Below are positions 52,847 to 61,951 of a stretch of 64,000 nt of DNA, in pieces. The position numbers and the translations under genes are program-made. The DNA comes from Sulfuritalea sp. (lineage in GTDB: Bacteria > Pseudomonadota > Gammaproteobacteria > Burkholderiales > Rhodocyclaceae). Within the stretch, counting starts at the first letter, position 1, and each line of letters opens with the position of its first letter. The notes under the pieces are model-generated. The model ran no database searches. It was given only the letters and a program-made list of their open reading frames with translations, and had not been told where the DNA came from. The stretch covers positions 134,055 through 198,054 of the forward strand of contig JADJVS010000002.1 in assembly GCA_016710465.1 (NCBI GenBank). Reading direction: 5' to 3'.

Positions 52847-55800
52847 ATGAAACTCAAGAAACTCGCGGAGGTCACGATGTGGCTTCCCGGATTTGCCCCG
52901 GACGATCCATTGTCGGAGGCAAGAAGCACGGCGGAAATTATCGCCTTTCCCTTAGTCAACGAAGTACATGACGCCGTTCCGGTCATCGACGAGGGAAGTT
53001 CGGGCGACATCGCAGAACGGGTTATCGAGGTGGCGGCCGACGTTCCGGCACCCAAGCCGCTCCGCTCGGTATGGCCCGCGCTGGATGGCTCTCTGCATGC
53101 GATGTTGCGTGGGGAGGTCGGGAAGTTCGAGGCGAATCTGGCGGCGATCGCAGTGTTGTCGTTGCTGGATGCCGAAAACCGATTCCCGACTGACGAAGAG
53201 CGATCCGTCCTCAATCGTTATACCGGATGGGGCGGGCTTCCCAAAGCGTTCAATCCTGAGCAGGACGATCCAGCGTGGCGGGCGAGAGCCGAGTCATTGC
53301 CGGATCTGTTGGGCGAGGATTACACGAGCGCCAAGGGGAGTGTGGTCAATGCCCATTACACGGCAGTCTTCGTGATCGATGCGATCTGGGAAGCGGTGCG
53401 CCGACTCGGTTTTCGGGGCGGTCGCGTCCTCGATCCCTCGGCGGGTACCGGGTATTTCATCGGTGCCATGCCAAAGGATCTGGCCGAAGTATCGGAAATC
53501 ACGGCCATCGAAATCGACCGTCTGTCGTCGCGGATGCTGTCGCGCCTGTATGGGCAACACGGGGTTCGTACTTTGACGGTGGGCTTCGAGAAGGCGCGAT
53601 TGCCCAAAGACTGGTTCGATCTGGTGATCTCGAATGTTCCGTTCGGGAACTATCAGGTGCCGGACGATCGGAACGTGCCTTATGCAAACTTCCTGATCCA
53701 CGATTACTTCTTCGGGCGTGCCCTGGAAGTGACCCGTCCGGGTGGTCTGGTGGCGTTCATCACGTCGGCCGGAACGTTGGACAAGTGGGAAGACCGGGCG
53801 CGGCGCCATATGGCCTCCCAGGCAAAGCTGCTGGGGGCGATCCGTCTGCCGTCCGGGACGTTTTCGCAGATCGCCAATACCGACGTCACGACCGATATCG
53901 TCTTTCTCCAGAAGTTGGGGGCAGGCGAAAAGGCCACTGACGACTGGATCAGCGTGGTCGAAGCGCCCTATGCGATGTGCGATGGCTACCGCCGTTTGTA
54001 TGTCTCGAACTGGTATGTCCAGAACCCGGAGATGCTGATCGGGCGCATGGGACAGAAGTCGAATGGCTATGGCTTGTCGAATGCCGCCATTTTCGATGGC
54101 GATATCGGCACTGCTTTACGGGAACGGATTGCGCGTTTGCCAGAGGGCGTTCATCACCCCCGGGCGGCGAGAAATTCCGAGCCCAGTGGCAAGCCGCAGC
54201 GCGACATTCATGCCGCGGCGCCGGAGTTCGTGAAGCCGGGCGCATTCTGCCTCACCGACGATGGCCGTTTGGCTGTCTCGGAAGGCCAGGAGCTGCTGGT
54301 CATCGAGGGAACGGTATCGGCAACGGCTGCCAAGCGCATCGTCGGCATGATGGCGATTCGTGATGCGGCGAGGAAGTTGCTGCATGTCCAGCATCTCACG
54401 GATGACGATAGCCGTCTTGGCAGTTACCGCATGATGCTCAACATGGCCTATGACGGCTTTGTGGCGCGGCATGGCTATCTGCATGCCAAGGCCAACAAGC
54501 TGGCGTTCAAGGGAGACCCCGACCTGCCATTGCTGTTGTCTCTGGAGAATTACGATCCGGAGGGCGGCGTGGCGGAAAAGGCCGATGTGTTCTTCCGTCG
54601 GACCGTGGGGGTCGTCCGCAAGGTCGACCGCTGCAATACGCCGGAAGAGGCCCTGTTGGTGTCGCTGCATGAGCGCGGATGTGTGGATGTCGCGTTGATG
54701 GCATCCCTGCTTGGGCAGGCTTCATCTGCGTTCCTCCCGGACATGGCGGATCGCGGTCTGATCTTCCTGAATCCGGAAACATCGCAGTGGGAAACCGCGG
54801 ATGCTTACCTGGCCGGGAACGTGCGCAGCAAGCTGGAAATGGCAGAAGCAGCGGGCGGAGAATTTGTTCGCAATGTGGATGCCTTGAAAGCGGTGGTGCC
54901 TGCTGATCTGGGGCCGGGAGAAATCGATGCCCGGATCGGATCGACCTGGATACCGGCGAGGGACTATGCCGAATTCCTCGATCAGTTGCTGGAGTGTGAG
55001 GGATGCACGGTGGAGTTCTGTGCGGAAGCCGGGGCGTGGAACATCGATGTGCCCTGGCAAGGTGAACGGTCGGTCGCATCGACCCAAACCTTCGGTACCG
55101 GACGTATCTCGGCAGGCGAGTTGTTTGTCGTGACGCTGAACCAGATGGTGCCAACGATTCGGGATCGCGATCCGGTGACCGACCGGTACTTCGTGAACAC
55201 GGAGGAAACCATTGCCGCACGTGAGAAGCAGCAGGCGCTCAAGGAAGCATTTGGTGCCTGGGTGTTTGCCGATGCGAATCGTTGTGAGCGCTTGGTCAGG
55301 CTGTACAACGACCAATTCAATTCTGTGCGCTTGCGGGAGTTTGATGGGTCGGGCCTGGCTCTGCCGGGCTTCTCCGAAGTGTTCAACCTTCATCGGCATC
55401 AGAAGGACGCCATCTGGCGCATCGTGTCGGGCGGGGTGAATACCTTGCTGGCCCATGTGGTCGGTGCTGGCAAAACCCTGACGATGATCTGTGGCGGTAT
55501 GGAGTTGAGGCGTCTGGGAATGGCCAGCAAGCCGTGCTATGTGGTGCCAAACCACATGCTGGAGCAGTTTGCGGCGGAGTTTTTGCGAGCCTATCCCGGG
55601 GCCAATATCCTGATGGCGAGCAAGGACGACCTGGTCGGCGACAAACGCCGGACGCTGTTGTCACGGATCGCCACCGGGGATTGGGATGGCGTGCTGATTA
55701 CCCATGCCTCTTTCGAGAGGATCAAGATGAGCGACGAGGCCATGACCACGTTCATCGAAGCGCGTGTCTATGAGATCGAGTGTGCCATTCGGGCCTCGAA

Positions 55801-57847
55801 ATCGCAGAAGCGGGGGAATCGGATCGTCAAGGAGCTGGAGCGGGCCAAGAAGAGCTGGCTCGCGCGGTTGGAGAAGCTGGCGGCGAAGTCGAAGAAGGAT
55901 GACATGCTCACGTTCGAGGAACTGGGCGTCGATTTCCTGTTCATCGACGAGGCGCACTACTTCAAGAACCTCTACCGGTTCACAAAGATGGCACGGGTCG
56001 CAGGACTGCCCAATGCCAACTCGGAACGTGCCTTCGATATGTTCGTGAAGACGCGGCATGTGATGGACAAGCATGGCGGCCGGTCGGGGGTGGTGTTCGC
56101 AACAGGAACGCCGGTATCGAACTCGATGGCGGAGATGTGGACCATGCAACGCTATCTGCAACCCGCGACGCTGCGGGGGAATCATGTGGCGCAGTTCGAT
56201 ACCTGGGCGGGCAATTTCGGCGAGTCGGTGACGGCCCTGGAGTTGTCGCCCGATGGCGGGGGATACCGCATGAACACGCGGTTCGCCCGCTTCGTGAATC
56301 TGCCCGAGCTGATGACGATGTTCCGCGAAGTGGCGGACATTCGAACGGCGGACATGTTGAAGCTACCGGTGCCGCGTTTCCATCTGGAGACGGTGACAGC
56401 GAAACCCACGGCGGCCCTGAAGGCGTTTGTGGCAACGCTGGTGGAACGTGCCGAAGCCATTCGCAACGGCACTGTGTCGCCCAACGAGGACAACATGCTG
56501 GCGGTAACCAACGATGGCCGCAAGGCCGCGCTGGACATGCGGCTGGTGGCTCCTCGTGAGCCGGAGGCACCGGATGGGAAAGTGAGCCTGTGCGCCGAGC
56601 GGATTCATGGCATCTGGCGCGATACGACGGCGTTCCGCGGCACTCAGGCCGTGTTTTGCGATCTGAGTACGCCAACGGACGATGGACGGTTCAGTGTCTA
56701 TCACGTCATACGGGCGAAGCTCGTGGAGATGGGGGTTCCGGGAACGGAAATCGCCTTCATTCATGACTTCGAGAGCGATACCGCGAAGGCCGAGTTGTTC
56801 AAGGCCGTGCGGGAAGGGCGGATTCGCGTTCTGTTGGGCAGCACTCTGAAAATGGGGGTGGGCACCAATATCCAGACGCGCCTGGCGGCATTGCATCATC
56901 TGGATGCGCCATGGCGTCCGTCCGACGTCGAGCAACGGGAGGGACGCATCATTCGTCAGGGCAACCTGAATGAGGAAGTGCGTATCGTCCGTTACGTGAC
57001 GGAGGCCTCGTTCGACGCCTACATCTGGCAGACCCTCGAAACCAAGGCACGCTTCATCGCCCAGGTGATGCGCGGGGATACCGGGATGCGTAGCGCGGAG
57101 GATGTGGAGCTGGCGGCGCTGTCCTATGCCGAAGTGAAGGCACTGGCGTCCGGCAATCCGCTGGTCATGGAAAAGGCCGGCATCGATGCCGAGGTCGCCA
57201 AGCTGTCCTTGCTCAAATCCCAATGGGACAACCAGCGATGGTCCAACCAGAGGGAATCGGCCACCTTGCCCGGTCGCATCGAGAAACTCCGGCAACGGAT
57301 CGAGGCGATCGACGCGGATATCGCCGATCGGGTGGATGTTCGTGGCCAGCGCTTTTGCATGGTGATCGACGGGCAGCATTTTGTCGAACGTGCCGAAGCA
57401 GGCGAGGCGCTTGTCCGGTATTACGTCGAAGCCAAAGCCAGAACCCGGAAGATCGGGAACTGGAAGACGTCGGCGGGCGAGATCGTCGTCGGGCAGTTTG
57501 CCGGCTTCGATCTGGCGGTGTCGATACCGACGGCGGCAGCCGATGGACCAAGCTTTCTGCTGAAAAAGCGGCGAGCCTACGTGGCACATCATTCCGACAA
57601 TCCCATTGGGATGGTCAGGGTGATCGAAAACGTGGCCAATGCGCTGGAAGGCAGGCTGGCGGAAGTCCATGAGGATCTGGCACGGGCAGAAAAGCGCCTG
57701 GCCGACATTCTCGCCGAGCTTTCCAAGCCCTTCGACAAGGAGGAGCGGCTGACGCAACTGCTGGTGCGCCAACGCGAGATCAATGCCAGTCTCGATCTCG
57801 ACAAGGGCAATGCCGGCGCGATGGAAGCGGAAACCGAAATCGCGTGA
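52847..57847 (+). CDS. N6-adenine methyltransferase-SNF2 helicase fusion (DarB-like)
   Basis: A 1666-residue fusion. Residues about 120-420 are an adenine methyltransferase: RYTGWGGLPKAF, SAM loop DPSAGTGYFIGAM (Asp196), and catalytic motif ISNVPFGNYQVPD (NVPF in place of NPPY). Residues about 840-1400 are a superfamily 2 helicase: HVVGAGKTLTMICGG (Walker A, near 873), FLFIDEAHYFKNL (Asp1034), VVFATGTPVSNSM and QREGRIIRQGNLNEEVRIVR (about 1363). A coiled-coil C-terminus follows. Phage P1 DarB is a relative that protects DNA from restriction. ATG 52847 has GGAGA. Confidence 0.9.
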   Translation: MKLKKLAEVTMWLPGFAPDDPLSEARSTAEIIAFPLVNEVHDAVPVIDEGSSGDIAERVIEVAADVPAPKPLRSVWPALDGSLHAMLRGEVGKFEANLAAIAVLSLLDAENRFPTDEERSVLNRYTGWGGLPKAFNPEQDDPAWRARAESLPDLLGEDYTSAKGSVVNAHYTAVFVIDAIWEAVRRLGFRGGRVLDPSAGTGYFIGAMPKDLAEVSEITAIEIDRLSSRMLSRLYGQHGVRTLTVGFEKARLPKDWFDLVISNVPFGNYQVPDDRNVPYANFLIHDYFFGRALEVTRPGGLVAFITSAGTLDKWEDRARRHMASQAKLLGAIRLPSGTFSQIANTDVTTDIVFLQKLGAGEKATDDWISVVEAPYAMCDGYRRLYVSNWYVQNPEMLIGRMGQKSNGYGLSNAAIFDGDIGTALRERIARLPEGVHHPRAARNSEPSGKPQRDIHAAAPEFVKPGAFCLTDDGRLAVSEGQELLVIEGTVSATAAKRIVGMMAIRDAARKLLHVQHLTDDDSRLGSYRMMLNMAYDGFVARHGYLHAKANKLAFKGDPDLPLLLSLENYDPEGGVAEKADVFFRRTVGVVRKVDRCNTPEEALLVSLHERGCVDVALMASLLGQASSAFLPDMADRGLIFLNPETSQWETADAYLAGNVRSKLEMAEAAGGEFVRNVDALKAVVPADLGPGEIDARIGSTWIPARDYAEFLDQLLECEGCTVEFCAEAGAWNIDVPWQGERSVASTQTFGTGRISAGELFVVTLNQMVPTIRDRDPVTDRYFVNTEETIAAREKQQALKEAFGAWVFADANRCERLVRLYNDQFNSVRLREFDGSGLALPGFSEVFNLHRHQKDAIWRIVSGGVNTLLAHVVGAGKTLTMICGGMELRRLGMASKPCYVVPNHMLEQFAAEFLRAYPGANILMASKDDLVGDKRRTLLSRIATGDWDGVLITHASFERIKMSDEAMTTFIEARVYEIECAIRASKSQKRGNRIVKELERAKKSWLARLEKLAAKSKKDDMLTFEELGVDFLFIDEAHYFKNLYRFTKMARVAGLPNANSERAFDMFVKTRHVMDKHGGRSGVVFATGTPVSNSMAEMWTMQRYLQPATLRGNHVAQFDTWAGNFGESVTALELSPDGGGYRMNTRFARFVNLPELMTMFREVADIRTADMLKLPVPRFHLETVTAKPTAALKAFVATLVERAEAIRNGTVSPNEDNMLAVTNDGRKAALDMRLVAPREPEAPDGKVSLCAERIHGIWRDTTAFRGTQAVFCDLSTPTDDGRFSVYHVIRAKLVEMGVPGTEIAFIHDFESDTAKAELFKAVREGRIRVLLGSTLKMGVGTNIQTRLAALHHLDAPWRPSDVEQREGRIIRQGNLNEEVRIVRYVTEASFDAYIWQTLETKARFIAQVMRGDTGMRSAEDVELAALSYAEVKALASGNPLVMEKAGIDAEVAKLSLLKSQWDNQRWSNQRESATLPGRIEKLRQRIEAIDADIADRVDVRGQRFCMVIDGQHFVERAEAGEALVRYYVEAKARTRKIGNWKTSAGEIVVGQFAGFDLAVSIPTAAADGPSFLLKKRRAYVAHHSDNPIGMVRVIENVANALEGRLAEVHEDLARAEKRLADILAELSKPFDKEERLTQLLVRQREINASLDLDKGNAGAMEAETEIA

Positions 57848-57946
57848 TGGTGTTGTGATGGTGTTCCGCCGTTGCCCGAATGGGTGACGGCGGGCATACC
57901 GGTCTTGCACTGCATGGAACCGTTTCAACGAACAGCCGAAGTCGAG

Positions 57947-57969
57947 CCGAAAAGGGCGCATTTCAAAAT
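57947..57969. repeat. CCGAAAAGGGCGCATTTC site (copy of an element-wide motif)
   Basis: Reads on the complement as GAAATGCGCCC. Related sites lie upstream of the alpA-like gene (8619-8640, CCGAAATACGCCC on the complement) and of the DUF1845 gene (41088-41100, CCGAAATGCGTCC). This copy is in the 427-bp gap 57848-58274, whose remainder holds the terminator, module D and the leader described below. Confidence 0.35.
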
Positions 57970-58029
57970 CCGAGAGGGCGACCGGGTGCGTAGCATCGCA
58001 TCCAGTTTCCTCCCTCCTGTGTCCTCTTA

Positions 58030-58062
58030 CCCGGCGCGCACGTTCTGTGCGCCGGGGTTTTT
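58030..58062 (+). terminator. intrinsic terminator of the methyltransferase-helicase unit
   Basis: CCCGGCGC (58030-58037) and GCGCCGGG (58049-58056) around an 11-base loop, then GTTTTTC. It ends the transcription unit running from 51637. Confidence 0.8.
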
Positions 58063-58070
58063 CAGAACAG

Positions 58071-58183
58071 GTTCGATGCGCAATTCGAGCCTGCTGTGCA
58101 AAGCCTGAACATGGGATTCAGTCTGACGCCGTAAGGCATCGGACGGACGTGTGGTAGCTGGCCACGAGAAAACAAACAGCATT
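58071..58183 (+). repeat. operon-boundary module D (upstream of the primase unit)
   Basis: Hairpin CAGGTTCGA/TCGAGCCTG (from 58068), then GTCTGACGCC (58121-58130), GTAA, GGCATCGGAC (58135-58144; one mismatch), then GGTAGCTGGCC (58153-58163), ACGA, GAAAACAAACAGCATT (58168-58183). Same order and 4-base hairpin loop as modules A-C. Confidence 0.7.
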
Positions 58184-58188
58184 CATCA

Positions 58189-58274
58189 ACCCCGCCGGGG
58201 AGCCATTCCCGGACGGGATCGCTCCATGCCGCGCGGAGATTTCCACACGGAGTTGTTACATGGAGGCATCGGCA
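58189..58274 (+). promoter_or_regulatory. two-hairpin leader of the primase gene
   Basis: ACCC (58189-58192)/GGG outer, CCGGG (58195-58199)/CCCGG (58208-58212) inner; then CTCCATG pairs with CATGGAG around a longer loop (CCGCGCGGAGATTTCC and onward) that covers the ribosome site TGGAGGC. Confidence 0.62.
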
Positions 58275-59340
58275 ATGAACACACGAGTACGAGACGCAGC
58301 AAGTCAAGGAAGATGCGCGTGGTCGCTGGGAGCGAGTGCTGCTCACACTGGCGCCACTGCTGAAAGACGCCATGGAACGTAAAGGCAAGCATGTGCCTTG
58401 TCCGGTTCATGGCGGTCGGGATGGCTTTCGCCTGTTTCGGGATGTCGCCGATACGGGGGGAGGCATCTGCAATACCTGCGGCAGTTTTGCCAACGGCTTT
58501 GCGCTGCTGATGTGGATCAATGGCTGGGATTTTGGCCGGACGATCCGCGAAGTGGCGGAACAGGTCGGCAGCCGGTCGCGCAGTGCCAATTCGGCGGCGG
58601 ATAAATCCGAGGATGAGATGCGTCGGGAGCAGCTGAATCGCACCTGGCGGGAGTCTGTGGCCTTGTCCCATCCGAGCGCCGAGCCGGCACGGTTGTATTT
58701 GGCTCGTCGCGGTCTGTCGGTCAAGGTGCCTGAGACGCTGCGGTTTCATGCAGCACTCGGGTACTACGAGGACAACCGGCGCCTTGCTGATTACCCGACC
58801 CTGATTGCGCAAGTGACGGGGCAAGGTGGCGATGCAGTCACCATCCACCGAACCTATCTCACCCCCGAGGGCCGCAAGGCGCCGGTCGATTCCCCCAAGA
58901 AGCTGATGCGCCATCCCTTGGCGCGTCAAATGACCGGGGGCGCTATTCGACTGGTGCCGGCGAATCATCGCCTGGCAGTCACCGAAGGGATCGAGACGGC
59001 ACTTGCCGTCACCGAGGCCACGGGCATTCCCGCCTGGGCTACCGGTAACGCGCATCTGCTGGCGACGTTCCAGCCACCGGCCGGCATCGACCAGATTCTG
59101 GTCTTTGCCGACAAGGACCGGCCCTCACGCCAACATCCGTCCGGGCACGGGCAGGAAGCGGCGCGTGAGCTGGTCAAACGGCTGTGGTCCCTGGGTATCC
59201 GTGCCGGCGCCATTGCACCGGCCATGGAGATCCCGGAAGGCAAGAAGGGAATCGACTGGCTGGACGTGTTCGTTCTTGAGGGCAAAGCGGGATTTCCTGC
59301 CTTGGTCAGCGTGGAGCAAGCGCTGCATCAAGCCGCTTAG
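58275..59340 (+). CDS. TOPRIM-domain primase with disrupted 5' end
   Basis: Primase-like protein of an ICE: zinc finger CPVHGGRDGF … CNTCGSF, then a TOPRIM-type domain (VTEGIETALAVTEATGIPAW, ILVFADKDRPSRQHPSGHGQ, KKGIDWLDVFVLEG). The proper frame (THEYETQQVKEDARGRWERV…) is open from 58279 but its start codon is out of frame: ATGAACACACGAG at 58275 would give MNTHEYETQQ if an AC were added. Alternatively translation starts at GTG 58336. A -2 slip in an ACACAC repeat is likely. It heads the last unit of the backbone. Confidence 0.78.
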
Positions 59341-59350
59341 GAGAACGGTC

Positions 59351-59614
59351 ATGTACGGCGTTATCGATTTCAGTCTGATCGACACCATGCCGGGCGGGCA
59401 GGGCGCATTTGCTCCGCCGGCAGGATGGCAAGGCGATTATCGGCAGTTCCTGCGCACGCGCTTCGACTCCGATTGCGGTGCGCGTCAGCACATTGCTGTG
59501 GTCGGAAGGCGACTCTTCATCAAGATCGAAGGCAAGCCCAGCGAATTCCTTGGGCCGCATGCAGTCGAGGCCAAAGAGTTTGCCCTGTCGGTGTGGTCTG
59601 CAAGAAGGAAGTAG
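59351..59614 (+). CDS. hypothetical backbone protein
   Basis: An 87-residue protein without recognised motifs (MYGVIDFSLIDTMPGG, FDSDCGARQHIAVVGRRLFI). It starts at ATG 59351 after AGGAG, 10 bp beyond the primase stop, and is probably cotranscribed with it. Confidence 0.6.
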   Translation: MYGVIDFSLIDTMPGGQGAFAPPAGWQGDYRQFLRTRFDSDCGARQHIAVVGRRLFIKIEGKPSEFLGPHAVEAKEFALSVWSARRK

Positions 59615-59672
59615 CAGAACCGGAAGTCCATCAGACTTTCCATCAGTCATCCGGCTTCGACCGGAAATTTCA

Positions 59673-59737
59673 TCCCACGGGGAACGCATTGCTCCCCGAC
59701 GGGGACGGTGCCTCCCCATTTTTTCTTTGGAGGCATC
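59673..59737 (+). promoter_or_regulatory. two-hairpin leader of the ArdC-like gene
   Basis: CGGGGA (59678-59683)/TCCCCG (59693-59698) inner with CCC/GGG outer; then GGTGCCTCC (59707-59715) pairs at nine positions (one G-U) with GGAGGCATC (59729-59737) over CCATTTTTTCTTT. Confidence 0.75.
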
Positions 59738-60535
59738 ATGCATGACAAGTTTGCACCCCTGCTCACGCAGGCGCTCTCGGAGCCCGGAATCGTCAGTGCC
59801 GCTTATGGACGATTTCATCGCTTCAGTATCGGCAACCAGATTCTGGCGGCCATTCAGTTGCAAGAGCGCGATCTCCCCATGGCGCCGATCGCCAGTTTCC
59901 TCCGCTGGAAGGAACTGGGACGCTCTGTCACCAAGGGCCAGAAGGCGTTGTCGCTCTGGATGCCGATCACGGTCAAGCGCCGTGAATCGGAGTCAGACGA
60001 TGGATCGAAGGAAGAAAACAGTCGGTTGCTGACGCTATTCAGGCTGGCACCACGCTGGTTCAGCCTGGATCAGACCGAAGGCGAGGACTACGTCGAAGCC
60101 ATCGAATCGCCCCAGTGGAATGCCGAAGCTGCCTTGACGGAACTCGGTATCTCGCAGGAGCCGTTCGAGTTCATGGACGGGAATGTGCAGGGCTATGCGG
60201 TCAAACGGCGAATTGCCGTGAGTCCGATTGCCGAATATCCGCACAAGACCCGGTTTCACGAAATGGCGCATGTGGTGCTTGGCCATACCGAAGAAGGCGA
60301 TTGCCATGACGCCGCGACGATCCCGAGAAGCATTCAGGAGGTCGAGGCGGAGGGCGTGGCCTTCCTGCTGTGTTCCATCCTCGAACTGCCCGGACGCGAT
60401 GAGTCGCGAGGCTACATCCAGTCCTGGCTCGATGGCGATGTATTGCCGGAGAAGTCGGCGCAGCGGATTTTCAGCGCAAGCCAGAAGATCCTCGATGCCG
60501 GAAAAACCGCTGACGAAGCCGGCGTATTGCAGTAA
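59738..60535 (+). CDS. ArdC-like antirestriction protein
   Basis: A 265-residue protein with the two-part ArdC layout: an N-terminal single-stranded-DNA-binding domain (RFSIGNQILAAIQLQERDLP, FLRWKELGRSVTKGQKALSL) and a zincin-like metalloprotease domain with HEMAH (His174, Glu175, His178) and a downstream acidic residue in IQEVEAEGVAFLLC. ArdC proteins protect transferred DNA from host restriction. Start ATG 59738. It fits the role of an entry-stage gene. Confidence 0.85.
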   Translation: MHDKFAPLLTQALSEPGIVSAAYGRFHRFSIGNQILAAIQLQERDLPMAPIASFLRWKELGRSVTKGQKALSLWMPITVKRRESESDDGSKEENSRLLTLFRLAPRWFSLDQTEGEDYVEAIESPQWNAEAALTELGISQEPFEFMDGNVQGYAVKRRIAVSPIAEYPHKTRFHEMAHVVLGHTEEGDCHDAATIPRSIQEVEAEGVAFLLCSILELPGRDESRGYIQSWLDGDVLPEKSAQRIFSASQKILDAGKTADEAGVLQ

Positions 60536-60553
60536 TCCACATCCATTCATTCC

Positions 60554-60620
60554 ACCCCGCGGGGCGACTCATCGCCCGCATGGGGAGGGGCCGTCCTGTA
60601 TTTCTTTGGAGGCACCCAAG
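60554..60620 (+). promoter_or_regulatory. two-hairpin leader of radC
   Basis: ACCC (60554-60557)…GCGGG(60559-60563)/CCCGC…GGGG; then CCT pairs with AGG and GGG with CCC around TGTATTTCTTT, a weaker version of the second hairpin covering the ribosome site. Confidence 0.6.
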
Positions 60621-61221
60621 ATGATGAATCAAACCAACCGTGAGCTACTGGACATCCTGCTCGGATCGTCGGCGGCCAATGGTCTCAATCATTCGCTTGC
60701 TGAGATGTTCGGCCTGCGGCGAAATTTCCCGGCAACCGTTCCCGGTATTGCTGAGGAAATACCGGCGTATGGCGTTTCCGACCGGCTGCTTGCGGCACGG
60801 GAACTGCTGCGGCGCGCGCTGGAGGAAACTTTGAAGGAATCTTCGGACTCTCTGGCGTCTCCCGATGCCGTGAAAAGCTACTTGAGATTGTTTCTAGGAG
60901 GTCAGGAGTATGAGAGCTTCGTTGCGCTTTGGCTCGATGCCCAGAACCGGTTGATCGCCGGCATGGAGATGTTTCGCGGTACGACCACGCAAACATCGGT
61001 GTATCCGCGCGAAATGGTGCGTGTTGGTTTGAAGCTGAATGCATCGGCAGTGATCGTCGCGCACAACCACCCCAGTGGTAGCGCGGAGCCGTCACGAGCC
61101 GATGAGATGTTGACACAGCCAGTTGCGACAGGCCTTAGCGCTTGTCGATATCAAGGTGCTCGATCACTTCATTGTGACCGATGCCTCAGTCATGTCCTTT
61201 GCAGAACGGGGACTGATTTAG
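60621..61221 (+). pseudogene. radC: RadC-like JAB-domain protein, +1 frameshift
   Basis: RadC/JAB family protein common on ICEs (YESFVALWLDAQNRLIAGME, VIVAHNHPSGSAEPSRADEM with the H-x-H-P-S-G zinc signature). After DEMLTQ the frame changes; the expected end (LRQALALVDIKVLDHFIVTD … MSFAERGLI) is read if one C is removed from CAGCCAG near 61118. The 601-bp span is one base long. It ends at TAG 61219-61221 before a strong terminator. Either a real indel or a sequencing error. Confidence 0.85.
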
Positions 61222-61228
61222 AAAACTT

Positions 61229-61268
61229 GGCCCTGCACACCAATTGGTGTGCAGGGCCATTTTTATTG
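61229..61268. terminator. bidirectional intrinsic terminator
   Basis: GGCCCTGCACACC (61229-61241), AATT, GGTGTGCAGGGCC (61246-61258), then ATTTTTATT; on the complement it is followed by AAGTTTTC. It separates radC from the convergent repressor gene. Confidence 0.9.
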
Positions 61269-61306
61269 TAATAGCGTATTACATATAGGATGCGCTATCG
61301 TAATGG

Positions 61307-61951
61307 CTAACGAATTCGGCCGGAAAAAATCACCGTTCCCATCAGGATGATGTCCGATGTGAGCGGTAGGATTGGGTTGGGCCAACACGGGTTCAGTGTC
61401 TTGAGAAACAGACCTTCCGGTGTCTCGACGAATCGCCTGAATAGTCCGGCTTTCGGGCTGACCGCAACAACATCGCAACCGTGCGTGGGTTTCACGGCCG
61501 GATCAACAAAAATCACTTCACCTTCCCGATAGCCGTCTTCACCCACCATGGCTTCCCCAATAACCGGCAGAGCGAAGCACATATCGCTATGGGGTATCGG
61601 GCAAATCAAAGCTCGGCCCGGTGGAATATCGCCCGAGTACGGGTTGTGGGTCAGCGTTTCCCAGCGTCCGATGGGTACGGCGCCCTTGTCAAACAAGCGT
61701 ACTGAAATGGGGTCTTGCCCCGTGAGTTGCTCGGGTGTGACGCCCAGCACGCCGCCAATTTTCTCCAAAGTCTCGCGGCGAGGTTTCTTGGCCTTGTTGC
61801 GTTCCTTGAGGATGCGATTGATCGCAGGCTGGGAGACTCCGGAACGATGCGCTAGGTCAGTCTGATTCAGGCTGTGCTTGTCCATCAGCGCTTCAAGAAT
61901 CTCCGCGACGGGGTTTTGCCCAAGGAGCGTTGCTTCCATCGTAGTCGTCAT
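61307..61951 (-). CDS. S24-like repressor lacking the Ser/Lys catalytic pair
   Basis: A 214-residue repressor: helix-turn-helix SLNQTDLAHRSGVSQPAINR and LEKIGGVLGVTPEQLTG, then a peptidase S24 (LexA C-terminal) fold. Where LexA has G-x-SM (catalytic Ser) this protein has FALPVIGEAMVGEDG, so the Ser is Ala; where LexA has the catalytic Lys (VKRL) it has GLFRRFV, so the Lys is Arg. It should not self-cleave. Start ATG 61951 with AAGGAGA. It is divergent from FlhD/FlhC-like activators, as SetR is from SetCD in SXT-type ICEs. Confidence 0.88.
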   Translation of the reverse strand: MTTTMEATLLGQNPVAEILEALMDKHSLNQTDLAHRSGVSQPAINRILKERNKAKKPRRETLEKIGGVLGVTPEQLTGQDPISVRLFDKGAVPIGRWETLTHNPYSGDIPPGRALICPIPHSDMCFALPVIGEAMVGEDGYREGEVIFVDPAVKPTHGCDVVAVSPKAGLFRRFVETPEGLFLKTLNPCWPNPILPLTSDIILMGTVIFSGRIR

